Shown here: positions 9,701 to 16,006 of the stretch, one piece after another | How positions within the stretch are numbered: the first letter of the stretch is position 1 | Layout: each line of letters opens with the position of its first letter | Translations under genes and position numbers: made by a program | Notes under the pieces: model-generated | Database searches by the model: none | The model's input: the letters and a program-made list of their open reading frames with translations, nothing else | Told to the model about the DNA's origin: nothing | Source of the DNA: Ramicandelaber brevisporus | Taxonomy: Eukaryota > Kickxellomycota > Ramicandelaberales > Ramicandelaberaceae | Length of the DNA stretch: 18,919 bases | Direction of reading: 5' to 3' | NCBI GenBank assembly: GCA_025201865.1 | Contig: MU603130.1 | Span: 1-18,919 of the forward strand

Positions 9701-10324
9701 TATCCGTTAATGGGAAAATGGGGCATCAAGTTCAGACCGATCTCGAGAATGACTGCTGGGTTCATGTGTGGTGCAATGTCAATGGCGTACTCGGCTGTGA
9801 TTCAGGATAGAATCTATAGCATCTATCAGCATGACCATTCCAACAGCGACCTCATCAACAGTATTGGTGCCAGCAGCAGCAACAGCAGCGATATCAGCAG
9901 CCTCGGTAGCATTAGTAGTTTTGCAAGCATTGCGGATGTTGCGGGTGGTAATCATTCAATTCAGCCACAGTCGATTATGTATCCAACGCCGACATCGCCA
10001 GCTAACATCTCAATTTGCTGGCAGATTCCATCGTATGCGCTCATTAGTATCTCTGAGATTTTTGCGCTAATCACGGGATTGGAGTATGCGTTTAACAAGG
10101 CTCCAGCGTCGATGAAGGCTGTGGTGGTATCACTATTTATGTTGACGGGCTGCTTTGGTGCAGTATTGAATTATGCATTCATTCCGCTGGTAAAAGACCC
10201 ATACATCACAGTCATGTATGGAGTGATTGCTGGTATTACAGCGGTGCTGACATTGTTGTTTAGATACATTTTCAGGGATTATGATCGCGAAGAGGCTGCT
10301 GAAAACGTCATTGGATGCCACTAA
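6737..10324 (+). CDS. POT/PTR2-family proton-coupled di/tripeptide transporter with long N-terminal extension
   Basis: A 1195-residue plasma-membrane type transporter of the major facilitator superfamily, predicted to import di- and tripeptides with protons. The start is ATG-ATG at 6737/6740 with G at -3. Residues 1-605 are a disordered extension rich in Asn, Gln, Ser and His, with a Gln-Leu repeat near 233-250 and an RRGS basic-directed phosphosite at 302-305. The transporter core follows. The family's ExxER motif is E631-L-C-E634-R635 in the first membrane helix. The PTR2 signature G692-A-I-F-A-D-S-V-L-G-K-F is present, as is the second signature F799-Y-W-A-I-N-V-G806. A cytosolic loop (about 850-930) and the F-F-P-I-Y-W helix also match fungal PTR2. 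A Ser/Asn-rich insertion sits at about 1033-1075. Fungal members are usually around 600 residues, so this one is about double length. The paralogue type (PTR2 or another) cannot be assigned. Confidence 0.93.
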   Translation: MMRSFPYHPVDNPQDPVTDIQCQQQHQHQQPPSRHILDNPRPDSSLQSPSSPPLSPSLANPQQLSTSPVLTTNTTTTVNNNSSINSNNINNSSSRTSSNLLASLSFGSLPSREQLSRLSISVDRIRQSHKSFLDMSSPTSESHHPLSNDINNRNNSNISNNSNNSSNAGNNDTARSYYIPHSQRRRGYSNANNNNNSSNKNSGSNTFPRQSSVYSQRHGVYSPNFTLYQAQPHQLNQLNQLNQLDQLDQQLHSTASLVRSPQSSTSLLASNYEADKTLCAAAASAAAVASAAASPSSVPSVRRGSFYASTQHLHTPIVHPGSTAAKATADGIVIPPLSAAASPGHTADIIWEQPPASSTTSPHRVSLLRSIPSAVVSPLNRPHQYHSSQQQQYPYQQQQLQQHQQHQQQQQHQQIHSWEMQELTNSSYHRYPESPREAAGSSPQAASTNMRRNMTNNSTTSSNDTTVTNNEGGIYMLPAHFSRPQLQPLNNERSNTNTDTYLNGWPESPEMDVNNNSSNSNNNINNSNGNNNIVRSTGTLRQFRRSGSIFIANTAHLASMADSDGRPNVKLGGSNHGYGHGGEGNTPTSSALGSNANPPVEYIEATEDDLRNLRHVTDVVPFATYFIVLTELCERFAFYGVSALFQNYVSLPYNSASVGSGGIIGGLGKGTQAATAMTTFFQFWCQLTPVFGAIFADSVLGKFRTIILAAFLYAIGMIVLTVTSLPMFLESAGGNVVAMIGFISAMCIIGVGAGGIKPNISAMVAEQQLHIRAYVRTLPTGERVVVDPSATVQRIFNWFYWAINVGSLSSIGTTLIERYVNFWPAFLVPTAVLLIGVVIFIAGNRHYRHVKPTGSILMVVVQALRLGVRRGREAEAAGRQLVHTRDQYRPGRLDWAKPSTFTLAERNSPYLRHIVCWNDVFIDELKRTLKACKVFLFFPIYWMCYVQMTNTLISQAATMNTHQLPNDLMQNINPIVLIILIPVVDLWIYPLMGKWGIKFRPISRMTAGFMCGAMSMAYSAVIQDRIYSIYQHDHSNSDLINSIGASSSNSSDISSLGSISSFASIADVAGGNHSIQPQSIMYPTPTSPANISICWQIPSYALISISEIFALITGLEYAFNKAPASMKAVVVSLFMLTGCFGAVLNYAFIPLVKDPYITVMYGVIAGITAVLTLLFRYIFRDYDREEAAENVIGCH
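7433..7486 (+). repeat. Six 9-bp in-frame repeats (N/D-Q-L)
   Basis: The units run CATCAGCTG, three copies of AATCAACTG, GACCAACTG and GACCAACAG. They encode a His/Asn/Asp-Gln-Leu(Gln) ladder in the transporter's N-terminal extension. The exact triplicate centre points to slippage, and the Leu every third residue may give a short amphipathic helix. Confidence 0.8.
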
Positions 10325-10507
10325 TTTTAACACCTCTCATTCCCCACCACTAACTATTACTTCATTTCATCTCAACTAATTTCATCTCGTTTGTTTGTTT
10401 CCGGTCTTTCAGTTCCTGTTCTTTTAATTTAATCATTTGTACTGTTACTTTCTTTTAGTATCAAGTTGATAGAGTTAATTTATATTAAGATACTATTTGT
10501 TATTCAT
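10325..10507. other. Convergent 3' region between transporter and WW-domain gene
   Basis: Only 183 bp separates the two facing stop codons (TAA ending at 10324; TAA on the minus strand at 10510-10508), so the two 3' UTRs probably overlap or abut. The stretch is AT-rich and TTT-rich. It holds a 7-bp inverted repeat (TAGTATC at 10456-10462, GATACTA at 10489-10495). No canonical AATAAA is obvious on either strand, but fungal poly(A) signals are often degenerate. Confidence 0.55.
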
Positions 10508-12004
10508 TTAGAAGTTATCGAGTACTTCATCGGTAACATCAAGGATTCGGTCAATAATCTTATCGCTTTTACCTTCCTTCTTTCTTGCATTTTCCTCTCT
10601 CTTCTTTTGCTCCCTCTCCTTATCTGCTGCCGTCATACCCGCAGCATCCTTATCATCGCCTCTATGGTTACCACTGTTGTTACTATTGCTGCTGCTGTTG
10701 CTCATCTTGTCTTTGACAGTATTAACCATGTTGCCAATCATTGGCACCTTCTTTGATGCTTTATCCAAAGCTGCCGAGGCGGATGCTGCTGAGTTTTGCA
10801 TCAATTTGTTGAACATTGCCATTTTCCCAGACTTAATGCCATCGGCGGGCATTGGTGGCGGCGGAGGTAAAGTCGACACATTGATTCCCTCGCCCAAATC
10901 AACCTGTGGCTGGAGATATTGTGGCTCTGAGGGCTGGGGTGGCTGAGATTCAATTTGGGATCTGCGTGGTGGCATTGGCGGAGGTGGAGCTGATGGATGA
11001 ACTACGGGCGATGCAACAGCTGCGGAAGGAGGAGGAGGAAGGACTGGAGGCTGCTGGTAATGTGGAGGCAGCTGCTGTTGAGGAATGTTGACTGGTGGTG
11101 GACGCAATGGCAGGACAGTGTGTGATGAATATGGTGGTGCAGCTGACTGAGGATTCAAAGCCAGTGAACCAAGCTCGGCAGTTGGAATGCGAGCCTGCGG
11201 ACCAGCTGGTGGCAGGTTATGGAGTGCTGGATGCGCTATGGCTGCTACGGCTGCGGCAGTCGGTGGTGGCGGAAGCGGTGGCGCTGTTGTTGATGAAGCT
11301 GATGATACTGATGAAGCTGCTGTTGTTGCCGTCGTTATTCTTGACAAAAGTGCCACTGTATTCGTCGCATCTATCGGTGGCAGTGCGATATTTGGTACAG
11401 GCGTCAGTCGAAGCATCAGTTGACCACTAGCAGGCTTAACTGCAACTGGCTGATATGCTACAATATCGCCACTTGGATGTGTCATGTAAATCACATCGTA
11501 GCCACTAAATCCCACTGTTGCATTGTTACTAGATGCATCCGCATTGTTGATATTGCCGTAGATGGTGGTATGCGTTGGTGATAGCGTTGGCGAAATTGGA
11601 TCGTGGCCGATTGCATGTGGCACATTTGGCACATTTGACACATTTGACAGCAATGGTGGCACGTTTGGACTCGATGGCGAAGACACTGCGGATGCTACGC
11701 TGGCTGTTGTAGCAGTAGTGGGAGAAGCAGCTGCGGTGGTAGAAGTTGCAGCATTGGTTGTCGTGGTTGTAGAAGCGGCCGCTGCTGCTGCGACTGCCGT
11801 TGCTACTGCGGAAGTGGAAGTGGAAGTGGAAGCGTAGTATGCTGGCCGAGGGTCTTCCCAGCTCGTGCTCTTGTCCGCCTTGTTGACAAAATACGGGAAG
11901 CCGCTGCTGGCGTCAACAGCCATAATCCAGTTTGGAGGGAAAGGACGTGTGTCGGCTTTGGCGGCTGCGAGGAAGCTTGCGGGGTCTTGTGCGTTTGCTG
12001 ACAT
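10508..12004 (-). CDS. WW-domain, Pro-rich protein; left member of a tandem paralogue pair
   Basis: 498 residues from the ATG at 12004 (A at -3). The frame extends to 12094 but begins there with GTG and a Leu-rich run read from pyrimidine-rich leader, so the internal ATG is preferred. A WW domain spans about 22-54: Pro23/24, Trp26, a Tyr-Phe pair at 38-39, Trp49 and Pro52 match the fold, with Lys where His is common. An Ala/Ser/Thr linker follows to about 145. Next comes a conserved block starting V-I-Y-M-T-H-P-S-G-D (about 172), then PPLP and PPPP-rich segments, a conserved Ala/Ser helix-prone block starting G-K-M-A-M-F-N-K, a charged polyampholyte, and a tail I-L-D-V-T-D-E-V-L-D. All but the WW and linker recur in the next gene upstream. 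WW domains bind Pro-rich ligands; the rest is unrecognised. Cytosolic scaffold is my inference. Confidence 0.88.
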   Translation of the reverse strand: MSANAQDPASFLAAAKADTRPFPPNWIMAVDASSGFPYFVNKADKSTSWEDPRPAYYASTSTSTSAVATAVAAAAAASTTTTTNAATSTTAAASPTTATTASVASAVSSPSSPNVPPLLSNVSNVPNVPHAIGHDPISPTLSPTHTTIYGNINNADASSNNATVGFSGYDVIYMTHPSGDIVAYQPVAVKPASGQLMLRLTPVPNIALPPIDATNTVALLSRITTATTAASSVSSASSTTAPPLPPPPTAAAVAAIAHPALHNLPPAGPQARIPTAELGSLALNPQSAAPPYSSHTVLPLRPPPVNIPQQQLPPHYQQPPVLPPPPSAAVASPVVHPSAPPPPMPPRRSQIESQPPQPSEPQYLQPQVDLGEGINVSTLPPPPPMPADGIKSGKMAMFNKLMQNSAASASAALDKASKKVPMIGNMVNTVKDKMSNSSSNSNNSGNHRGDDKDAAGMTAADKEREQKKREENARKKEGKSDKIIDRILDVTDEVLDNF

Positions 12005-12117
12005 CGTGTTCTGTATTCTATGTGGAGTGCGTGATAGTGCAGTTGTATACTCAGAGAGAGGAAGAAAAGCAAGAAGAGGCAGAAGAAGAAGCACACGCAG
12101 GAACAGGAATCGGCGAC

Positions 12118-12135
12118 GAACAGAGAAGACTGTTC
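12118..12135. repeat. GAACAG-N6-CTGTTC inverted repeat upstream of WW gene
   Basis: Perfect 6-bp arms separated by 6 bp, about 114 bp before the WW-gene ATG. It could be a dimeric transcription-factor site or a small leader hairpin, but arms this short also arise by chance. Confidence 0.3.
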
Positions 12136-12249
12136 CTTGCAGAGTACTATTTTCAGTCTCTCTGTCTCTCTTGTTTTTCTTTTGAGTTTGTAATGGAGTT
12201 CCCAGCCCAAGTCACCGCAGCGCACATTGCACAGAACAATCCGAAATAT

Positions 12250-12282
12250 ATTGGCTCCGATATGCAAAGCTGTATAGCCAAT
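12250..12282 (-). promoter_or_regulatory. Convergent CCAAT-box pair upstream of WW-domain gene
   Basis: ATTGGCT (12250-12256) and AGCCAAT (12276-12282) form perfect 7-bp arms with a 19-bp spacer. Each arm contains a CCAAT core, the site of the fungal HAP/CBF (NF-Y) complex. They lie 246-278 bp upstream of the ATG at 12004, in the 370-bp gap between the two paralogues. An AT-rich TATATAA-like stretch at 12355-12363 lies further upstream, close to the neighbour's stop codon. Confidence 0.4.
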
Positions 12283-12374
12283 CATCGACCTTGCATCTCG
12301 AACGCAAAGACATCAGCTGACGCAGAGCATGTTTCGTCAAAGTTAGTTGAATTGGATATATAAATATTGCAATG

Positions 12375-13274
12375 TTACATGTAATCGAGTACTTCTTCAA
12401 CAATGTCGAGTATTTCTTCATCGTCATCATCGCTACTGTCATCGCTGCTTTCGTACCACTTCTTCTTGTCCTTTTTCTTGTCCTTCTTCTTTTTCTTCTT
12501 GTCCTTCTTGTCTTTATTCTTCTTGTCTTTCTTGTCCTTTTTGTCGTCGTTAGTGGAGCCTTTTTCACTGCTCATTGCACCTTTGACCGAGCTGACCATA
12601 CTGCCAATAACAGGCACTTTTAATGAGACCTTGTCGAGAGCTGCTGATGCCGATGCACTTGGATTCTGCATAAACTTGTTGAATGTTCCCATCTTGCCAG
12701 GCTGAGTTTCGGATGGTCGTGGTGATGGTTGCGGTGATGGTTGCGGTGATGGCCGTGGCGATGGTTGCGGTGATGGTACAATCTCCTGCGTAACATTGAC
12801 TGGATATTGTACTGCAGCGGTGGTAGGCGGTGGATGAAATTGCGGCGGCGGCGGCGGCGGCGGCAGCGGCTGTGGGTAGCGTGGCGAAGGAGGAGGAGGA
12901 GGTCTCGGAGGCGGAGCTGGAAGTGAAGAATACGAGCTATAAACGGAACTTGTCGATTGATTATGGAGAGGGAGCGAGCCATATTCCGGAGTTGGTGGAG
13001 CAATCTGTGGCCGAGGCTGTCCATAATGATGTGCTTGATATGACGCTGCAGCAACGACAGCTGGTGCTGGAGGTGGTGGGAGAGGAGGTACGACGCCAGC
13101 TGGTACATAGGGAAGTGCAGCAGTGTTCATAGTGTTCAGTTCAGGTAGCGCGACATTGTGAGTTGGCGGCAGGCGAACAAGGGAGGGTGCGCCAGCTGGT
13201 CTGATGGCAATCGGCTGGTATGCCACAACATCGCCATTTGGGTGCTGTGCGTATATTACACCGTAGGCTGACAT
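12375..13274 (-). CDS. Pro-rich protein with Lys/Asp tail; right member of a tandem paralogue pair, lacks WW domain
   Basis: 299 residues from the ATG at 13274 in a strong GCCACCATG context. The first residues M-S-A-Y-G-V-I-Y align with an internal site of the WW-domain neighbour (F-S-G-Y-D-V-I-Y), so this protein starts exactly where the neighbour's conserved part begins. A His-Pro-x-Gly-Asp block occupies about 6-45, then PPLPPPP at about 63-69, poly-Pro strings, five Ser-Pro-x-Pro repeats, the shared block beginning G-K-M-G-T-F-N-K, a Lys-Asp-rich polyampholyte, an Asp/Glu stretch and the tail I-L-D-I-V-E-E-V-L-D. The two proteins are clearly paralogues in the same orientation. I do not recognise the family. 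Loss of the WW end here, or gain in the neighbour, are both possible. Confidence 0.87.
   Translation of the reverse strand: MSAYGVIYAQHPNGDVVAYQPIAIRPAGAPSLVRLPPTHNVALPELNTMNTAALPYVPAGVVPPLPPPPAPAVVAAASYQAHHYGQPRPQIAPPTPEYGSLPLHNQSTSSVYSSYSSLPAPPPRPPPPPSPRYPQPLPPPPPPPQFHPPPTTAAVQYPVNVTQEIVPSPQPSPRPSPQPSPQPSPRPSETQPGKMGTFNKFMQNPSASASAALDKVSLKVPVIGSMVSSVKGAMSSEKGSTNDDKKDKKDKKNKDKKDKKKKKKDKKKDKKKWYESSDDSSDDDDEEILDIVEEVLDYM
12721..12780 (-). repeat. Five 12-bp in-frame repeats (S-P-x-P)
   Basis: On the plus strand the unit is GGTGATGGTTGC with small variations, repeated five times without gaps. On the coding strand it gives Ser-Pro-Gln/Arg-Pro repeats, each with a proline-directed kinase type S-P site. 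Confidence 0.8.
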
Positions 13275-13716
13275 GGTGGCAGAAGGAGGGGAAAGGTTAG
13301 AGAAGAAGAGTAGCCTGACAAATTCGGAAGTTGGTAGCGCACGGTGAGAAAGACGAAGAAAGGTTGACTTTATCGTCAGCTTATATATTGTATTGTATTA
13401 CATAATGCTGTAAGACGGCTATTCCAATGGAGAACAATCGAATCAATCGGCTCTTTCCCTTTCCCCCGCTTCACTAAAATGAACGTCATGGTGAGCAATC
13501 AAGTTGGTGTTCTCTGCGGAACATCCATCTACAGTCGAAATCCAGCACAATGGGCATTTTCACACTGTCCGACTTCCATTGATTCGCAATTCATCTTGCG
13601 AGGAATAAACAATAGAGCTTGATTTAGCCTGTTAGTAAAAAAAGAAAAGAAAACAAAACAAAACAATGAATAGTACCGAAACAAATTAGAAAAAAAAAAT
13701 AGATAGATAGAAGAGT
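13275..13716. other. Intergenic: promoter of WW-less paralogue and 3' UTR of fimbrin
   Basis: This 442-bp gap separates two minus-strand genes. The left part is the promoter and short leader of the paralogue gene. The right part is A-rich on the plus strand (U-rich in the fimbrin transcript) with A9 and three TAGA units (about 13691-13711), fitting a fimbrin 3' UTR. I searched the minus strand for a missing WW-domain exon of the paralogue and saw none. Confidence 0.6.
13381..13387 (-). promoter_or_regulatory. TATA-box candidate for WW-less paralogue gene
   Basis: TATATAA on the minus strand, 107 bp upstream of the ATG at 13274. A CCAAT core at 13424-13428 (plus strand) lies about 40 bp further upstream. 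Spacing suits a core promoter with a leader of roughly 75 nt. Confidence 0.45.
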
Positions 13717-15762
13717 TTAGCGCTTTGACTGTTGCTCCACATTCATCAATGAGCCAATCAGCGTCAAAATCATCTTGGGCTTAATCTCAACAATATCCTC
13801 TGGCAGCAGGAAGATGGTGGCGCCAATCTTACGGGCAGCCGAAATGACATACTTGGCATTGTTACGTGCCTGTTCATCTGTCATATTGGCGCCAACGTGC
13901 AAAGCGCTGTAGTCAACGAGACCCGGCTTCATTCCATTCAAGACATCGGCCAGGAACAAGCTGGTACGCAGAGAGCTGTCCTTGAATGAGCCAATGCGGC
14001 CGGTAGACTTGAGCGTGCCTGGAGTGTTGCGCTGAGCAGTGGTGTTAGCCCAATTGATCATGTCAACGTCGGTTACTTCGCGGCCGTTCTTGGCGAGAGA
14101 CTTGAGAGTTTGAACAATGTTCTCGCGCATCAGCTGCCAGACGAGACCCAGTGTGAGAACCGGAATGCCATCAGAGATGTCAGCACCCTGCATAGCGACG
14201 AGCTTGAAGCCGAGCTGCTTACCCAAGTCAACAGAGTAGTTGGTGTTTTCGAGCTGCTTGAAACGGCTAATCAGACTGCCGTCTTCTGGGTTTGGAACAG
14301 CATTGGCTGGAATCTTATTCACACGGCGCCACTGCACGAGACCAGGCTGCAGCTTATCGTAAACCTGAAGAAGAACGAGACCATCGCGCAGGTCATCGAA
14401 CAGGCTGTTGACAAATGGCTCAACACCAAGACTGTTCAGCCACAATGCAAATGCACGAGCTTCGCGATCGAACTGAGCATTGCCAAACAGGGCATCGTCC
14501 AGCTCAGCGCGGTCGGTGCTCTCATCGAGCGGCTCAAGGCATGGGTGGGTATTGAACAAGTGAGCAACAAAGGCCAAGTTGAGCTTCGGGTTACCAGCAA
14601 CCAAAGTCTTGGGGCTCAGATAACGACGGCATCCAATAGAATCAGCATTCTGCAAAACCATTTCGGCGCGACGCAGCAAATCATGCTCCTGCAGTGGAGC
14701 ACGGGAGCAGCTGTTTGGTGCAATCTGGTTGAGCAGCACTGTGTAGTTCTCACCATCCTTGACATCAGTTGAGAAGTTTGTTACACGGCGACCCCATCCA
14801 GCAGCCTTCAGGTGGTAGTTGAACCAGCGCAGCAGAATGACATCTGGTGGCAAGCGCAGGAAGCGCTCGATGGTCTCATTCTCTTCCAACAAACGATACA
14901 GCTCTGGATGATACTTGATATCGATCTTCGCCAGCAAACTGATCTTGATAATTTGCCAAACCAAGCCCAGGATCAAATGCTCTCTTCCCTCCATCAAATC
15001 TTGAGATCCAATGTTAACCACGCTGCATCCAATGGCTTTGGCTGAGTTAACCACCACGTTGTTATTCTCAATCATCTGGAAATGCGAGAGTTTCTTGCCA
15101 CGGTTCAGTACACGCTCATCAATCGTGTCTGGAGAGGCTGTGTTGATCAGCTTGCTCAGCAACAAACCATCTCGGCACTCATCAAACAGCTGCATTGTGT
15201 TCTCATCAATGGGCAACTTGTCTCCAACATCCGAGTCGCCTGCAAGAACCTGGTTAATGTGGATAGTGAATTCAGCCTTTTCATCTTCGTTGATGCTGTG
15301 TGCGGTACTCTCAGTTGCACCTTGAACTGTGATGACATTCTTCTTGGTGGGCAAAACTCCACCAACGCCGCGGCTTGGAGAAGAAGTGGAAGCACTGCCA
15401 CCGAAAGAGGATGTACCACTGGAAACACCTCCAAATGCACTGGCAGCACCACGAACACCGCCGCCGCTGCCACTGCCGCCAGAAGCTGGGGCATCCTTGA
15501 GCTTTGTTACAATTTCGAGGAACTCGTCAAATTCAACACTGCTTTGAGAACCAGTGTTGACTTGACGAATGGCAGCGCGGACTTCATCATACGACTTGCC
15601 TGGAGCAGCCTGCTGGCACAGCTTGGGAAGGTCGCGCGTGTTCAAATAGCCGTTGGCGTCCAATCCAAACGAGCTGAACTGAGTAGACAGTGCTTCAATA
15701 TCCCATGGCTTGAGTGCAGGGAAACGCTTTGCCACCTTGTTAATATCAACGCGGAAAGACAT
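13717..15762 (-). CDS. SAC6: Fimbrin (plastin), actin-filament bundling protein
   Basis: 681 residues with an ATG in CATCACCATG context. Fimbrin crosslinks actin filaments into bundles in cortical patches and cables. Residues 1-90 form an EF-hand-like region, 93-140 a Gly/Ser linker with FGG motifs, then four calponin-homology domains: CH1 about 160-275, CH2 about 300-410, CH3 about 430-548 and CH4 about 562-676. Family hallmarks include the F-D-E-C-R-D-G-L-L-L-S-K-L-I-N run at 193-207, I-G-C-S-V-V-N-I-G-S at 244-253, L-R-W-F-N-Y-H-L-K at 311-319 and N-P-K-L-N-L-A-F-V-A at 391-400. Both EF loops lack most calcium ligands (the first has Gly at position 1 and Asp at 12), so calcium control is doubtful. 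Yeast Sac6 is about 640 residues; the extra length here is mainly the linker. Fold and function are very confident. Confidence 0.98.
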   Translation of the reverse strand: MSFRVDINKVAKRFPALKPWDIEALSTQFSSFGLDANGYLNTRDLPKLCQQAAPGKSYDEVRAAIRQVNTGSQSSVEFDEFLEIVTKLKDAPASGGSGSGGGVRGAASAFGGVSSGTSSFGGSASTSSPSRGVGGVLPTKKNVITVQGATESTAHSINEDEKAEFTIHINQVLAGDSDVGDKLPIDENTMQLFDECRDGLLLSKLINTASPDTIDERVLNRGKKLSHFQMIENNNVVVNSAKAIGCSVVNIGSQDLMEGREHLILGLVWQIIKISLLAKIDIKYHPELYRLLEENETIERFLRLPPDVILLRWFNYHLKAAGWGRRVTNFSTDVKDGENYTVLLNQIAPNSCSRAPLQEHDLLRRAEMVLQNADSIGCRRYLSPKTLVAGNPKLNLAFVAHLFNTHPCLEPLDESTDRAELDDALFGNAQFDREARAFALWLNSLGVEPFVNSLFDDLRDGLVLLQVYDKLQPGLVQWRRVNKIPANAVPNPEDGSLISRFKQLENTNYSVDLGKQLGFKLVAMQGADISDGIPVLTLGLVWQLMRENIVQTLKSLAKNGREVTDVDMINWANTTAQRNTPGTLKSTGRIGSFKDSSLRTSLFLADVLNGMKPGLVDYSALHVGANMTDEQARNNAKYVISAARKIGATIFLLPEDIVEIKPKMILTLIGSLMNVEQQSKR

Positions 15763-15946
15763 GGTGATGATGGAGGAGCTGCAGTTGCTGTTGCTGTTGC
15801 TGTTGTTGATGATGAAAAGAGTAGTTGTAGGTTAGTGTGAGTGTGTGAGTGTGTCAGTGTGAGTGTCTGTGGCACAAAGAAGGAGGAGAAGAAGTGCAGT
15901 CGAGCGCGTTCGTCAGTTCGTACAACGGGGTATCGACTGTCAAAGC

Positions 15947-15952
15947 TTTATA
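15947..15952 (-). promoter_or_regulatory. TATA box candidate for fimbrin gene
   Basis: TATAAA on the minus strand within GATATAAAGC, 185 bp upstream of the fimbrin ATG. The 8-bp repeat array starts 7 bp upstream of it, which supports this being the core promoter. Confidence 0.55.
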
Positions 15953-15958
15953 TCGGCA

Positions 15959-16006
15959 GGCAGTCAGGTAAGCAGGTAGGCAGGTAAGCAGGTAAGCAGG
16001 CACGCG
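15959..16006. repeat. 8-bp tandem array (GGTAAGCA) abutting fimbrin TATA box
   Basis: Six contiguous 8-bp units on the plus strand: GGCAGTCA, GGTAAGCA, GGTAGGCA, GGTAAGCA, GGTAAGCA, GGCACGCG. In the fimbrin sense the unit reads TGCTTACC. The three exact copies contain CAGGTAAG strings on the antisense strand, which look like splice donors but are on the wrong strand for fimbrin. Could be clustered transcription-factor sites or simple slippage. Confidence 0.75.

Noticed and set aside
12005-12094. 30-residue Leu-rich N-terminal extension of the WW protein resembling a signal peptide
   Set aside because: The upstream codon is GTG, not ATG, and the Leu run is translated from a pyrimidine-rich leader; the ATG at 12004 has good context.
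11803-12285. Minus-strand frame with a string (Y-T-A-L-H-I-G-A-N) like fimbrin CH4 (Y-S-A-L-H-V-G-A-N)
   Set aside because: The similarity is about nine residues, nothing around it resembles fimbrin, and the frame overlaps the WW gene; most likely coincidence.
12270-12305. T-arm-like hairpin around GTTCGAG on the minus strand
   Set aside because: A 5-bp stem and TTCGAGA loop can be drawn, but no matching acceptor stem, D-arm or anticodon arm is found at the right distance.
13275-13320. CTAAC plus pyrimidine tract plus CAG before/at the start of the WW-less paralogue, resembling an intron 3' end
   Set aside because: A TATA box lies about 107 bp upstream, the ATG context is strong, and no WW-like exon is found in the gap, so an upstream exon is not supported; RNA data could change this.
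14110-14772. 220-codon plus-strand frame opposite fimbrin
   Set aside because: Antisense of a strongly conserved fimbrin region; product has no recognisable features.
15082-15840. 252-codon plus-strand frame opposite the fimbrin N terminus
   Set aside because: Overlaps well-conserved CH1 and the Gly/Ser linker on the other strand, with no independent evidence.
15967-15998. CAGGTAAG strings that look like splice donors
   Set aside because: They lie on the strand opposite both flanking genes and in a tandem repeat upstream of a TATA box.
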